Shown here: positions 62,846 through 64,000 of the stretch, piece after piece
How positions within the stretch are numbered: the stretch's first letter is position 1
Layout: each line of letters starts with the position of its first letter
Origin: Pontibacter sp. FD36
GTDB lineage: Bacteria; Bacteroidota; Bacteroidia; Cytophagales; Hymenobacteraceae
Length of the DNA stretch: 64,000 nucleotides
Reading direction: 5' to 3'
Assembly: GCF_015686655.1 (NCBI RefSeq)
Contig: NZ_JADPMP010000002.1
Coordinates: 1-64,000 of the forward strand
Program-made: the position numbers and the translations under genes
The notes under the pieces: generated by a model
The model's input: only the letters and a program-made list of their open reading frames with translations
Told to the model about the DNA's origin: nothing
Databases searched by the model: none

Positions 62846-63050
62846 AAGACAAAGATATTTTATCCTGCCATTCATCTCTCGTCTAATCGACCAGCGCCAG
62901 TTATAATCTACAAAATCAGCCTTTCCATCTGCAAGTGATTTGGCAGAAGTATAAGATCTGTTTGTCGACTTTTCCCAGCATTAGTATATCGCATTTTGCT
63001 TTCTGCGTCGGTACCTGCTCCTTTGTTCTGTCATCAAGGTACTTAGAATT

Positions 63051-63974
63051 ATGAAAGATCAAATTTCTTTAAGTATACGGAACGTGTCTAAATCCTATGC
63101 TAATGGTGTAAAGGCGCTTCAGAATATCTCACTCACGATACCACCTGGCATGTATGGCTTGCTGGGTCCAAATGGTGCTGGTAAATCTACCCTGATGCGA
63201 ACCTTGGCTACCCTGCAGGATCCTGATGAAGGGACTATTCATTTTGGTGACATCGATGTAGTGAAGCAGAAAGAGCGGGTGCAACAAACGCTGGGGTATC
63301 TTCCACAGGAATTTGGGCTACATCCTAAAGCAAGAGCAGAAGAACTACTAAACTATTTTGCCGTGCTCAAAGGGATAAAGGAAAAAAAGGCCAGGAGAGA
63401 AGTGGTAAAGGCACTACTTCGGCAAACCAATTTGTGGGATGTGCGCAATCAGAAGCTTGGAGGCTTCTCAGGAGGGATGCGACAACGCTTTGGTGTGGCT
63501 GTTGCTATGCTGGGAAACCCAAAGTTGATCATTGTAGACGAACCGACAGCGGGGCTTGACCCCGCCGAGCGGGTACGGTTTCTCAATCTGCTCAGTGAAA
63601 TGGGGGAGAACAGCGTTGTCATTCTCTCTACGCACATCGTGGAGGATGTCTCGGAACTTTGCACGCGCATGGCCGTGATCAATAAAGGACAGATATTGCT
63701 GGAAGGTGAACCCCAGCAGGCAATTGAAGACTTAAAGGGGAAAGTATGGTGGCGGGTGATAGAAAGGAGGGAACTGCCAGAGCTAGAGCAAGCGCATCAT
63801 ATCATTTCCACAAAACTGCTTGGTGGGCGGACTGTGGTACATATCTTTAGCGAAACATGCCCTGGCAGCGACTTCGAATCTATAACCCCCGATCTGGAGG
63901 ATGTCTATTTTACCGTAATCGCTCAGGACTTCCGAAAGAACCTGGTTCAAGAGACAAAGGAGGTGCTGGTATGA
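63051..63974 (+). CDS. ABC transporter ATP-binding protein
   Basis: A 307-residue ABC ATPase of the exporter class. Walker A is GPNGAGKSTLMR near residue 40, the signature LGGFSGGMRQRF near 139, and Walker B LIIVDEPTAGLDPAE near 161. The C-terminal extension (VWWRVIERRELPELEQAHHI) is typical of ABC-2 exporters. Its last four bases (ATGA) overlap the next gene's start, so a permease follows. It lies divergent from the LytTR operon. Confidence 0.95.
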   Translation: MKDQISLSIRNVSKSYANGVKALQNISLTIPPGMYGLLGPNGAGKSTLMRTLATLQDPDEGTIHFGDIDVVKQKERVQQTLGYLPQEFGLHPKARAEELLNYFAVLKGIKEKKARREVVKALLRQTNLWDVRNQKLGGFSGGMRQRFGVAVAMLGNPKLIIVDEPTAGLDPAERVRFLNLLSEMGENSVVILSTHIVEDVSELCTRMAVINKGQILLEGEPQQAIEDLKGKVWWRVIERRELPELEQAHHIISTKLLGGRTVVHIFSETCPGSDFESITPDLEDVYFTVIAQDFRKNLVQETKEVLV

Positions 63975-64000
63975 AACTTTGGGAAACTTTTCGCTACGAG
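63971..64000 (+). CDS. Start of an ABC-2 type permease (partial)
   Basis: Only ten codons are present (MKLWETFRYE) before the window ends. The ATGA overlap with the ATPase gene and the sequence style suggest the membrane subunit of the same exporter. The rest is outside the window. Confidence 0.7.
   Translation, partial: MKLWETFRYE

Noticed and set aside
63005-63050. GTACCT...AGGTAC inverted repeat before the ABC gene as a LytTR operator
   Set aside because: LytTR sites are normally direct repeats and these 6-base arms are too short to separate from the common heptamer.

Overview
The window looks like a chromosomal segment of a Bacteroidota bacterium of the Cytophagales, probably Hymenobacteraceae and perhaps close to Pontibacter. 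This is inferred from gene families: GH92 glycosidases, a FucP-type sugar transporter, a PEP carboxylase ending in NAERNSA, LytTR/His_kinase pairs, Lys-rich 35-residue proteins and many lipoproteins. It also fits the hairpin-rich intergenic repeats and a strikingly common heptamer, TATACCT/AGGTATA. No rRNA, tRNA, CRISPR array, transposase or phage gene was seen.

Layout. 0.3-2.7 kb: citrate synthase with a clean terminator, then two linked unknown genes. 3.2-8.2 kb: the stress-linked trio prkA(yeaG)-yeaH-ycgB(spoVR), with a repeat element lodged between yeaH and ycgB. 8.2-17.8 kb: metabolic and envelope genes (PLP enzyme, MaoC hydratase, aldo/keto reductase, OMP barrel, FUSC protein, NUDIX), plus a lipoprotein gene split by an in-frame TAG. 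17.8-24.5 kb: an AT-richer accessory region with a PLD-helicase-DUF3427 protein, an HNH endonuclease, small secreted proteins, a cupin gene broken by TGA, and a fossil of a second HNH gene. 24.7-27.5 kb: a lipoprotein, an ECF sigma factor and an overlapping protein with an inner-membrane anchor and a beta-barrel-like end. 27.8-33.9 kb: two paralogous lipoproteins flank a 1302-residue AsmA-like protein built on a repeat of about 182 residues. 34-44.8 kb: SRPBCC protein, serine hydrolase, PEP carboxylase, divergent class A PBP, ferric-reductase-like flavoprotein, small proteins and an exonuclease.

45-51.7 kb: a glycan locus. One GH92 enzyme has the expected catalytic-acid Glu. The other, in an operon with a hexose transporter, has Gln there, which is linked to removal of mannose-1-phosphate caps. 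52-60.7 kb: rifampin ADP-ribosyltransferase, PBP1C and a thioester alpha-2-macroglobulin, the last two separated by a GIY-YIG gene and a long inverted repeat. 61.1-64 kb: a LytTR two-component system divergent from an ABC exporter that runs off the end.

The least explained items are the structured repeat family with compensatory stem changes (copies near 0.1, 10.2 and 47.5 kb), the heptamer, the sigma/trans-envelope pair, and the fossils of defence-type genes. All functional calls rest on reading motifs by eye; no database search was possible.
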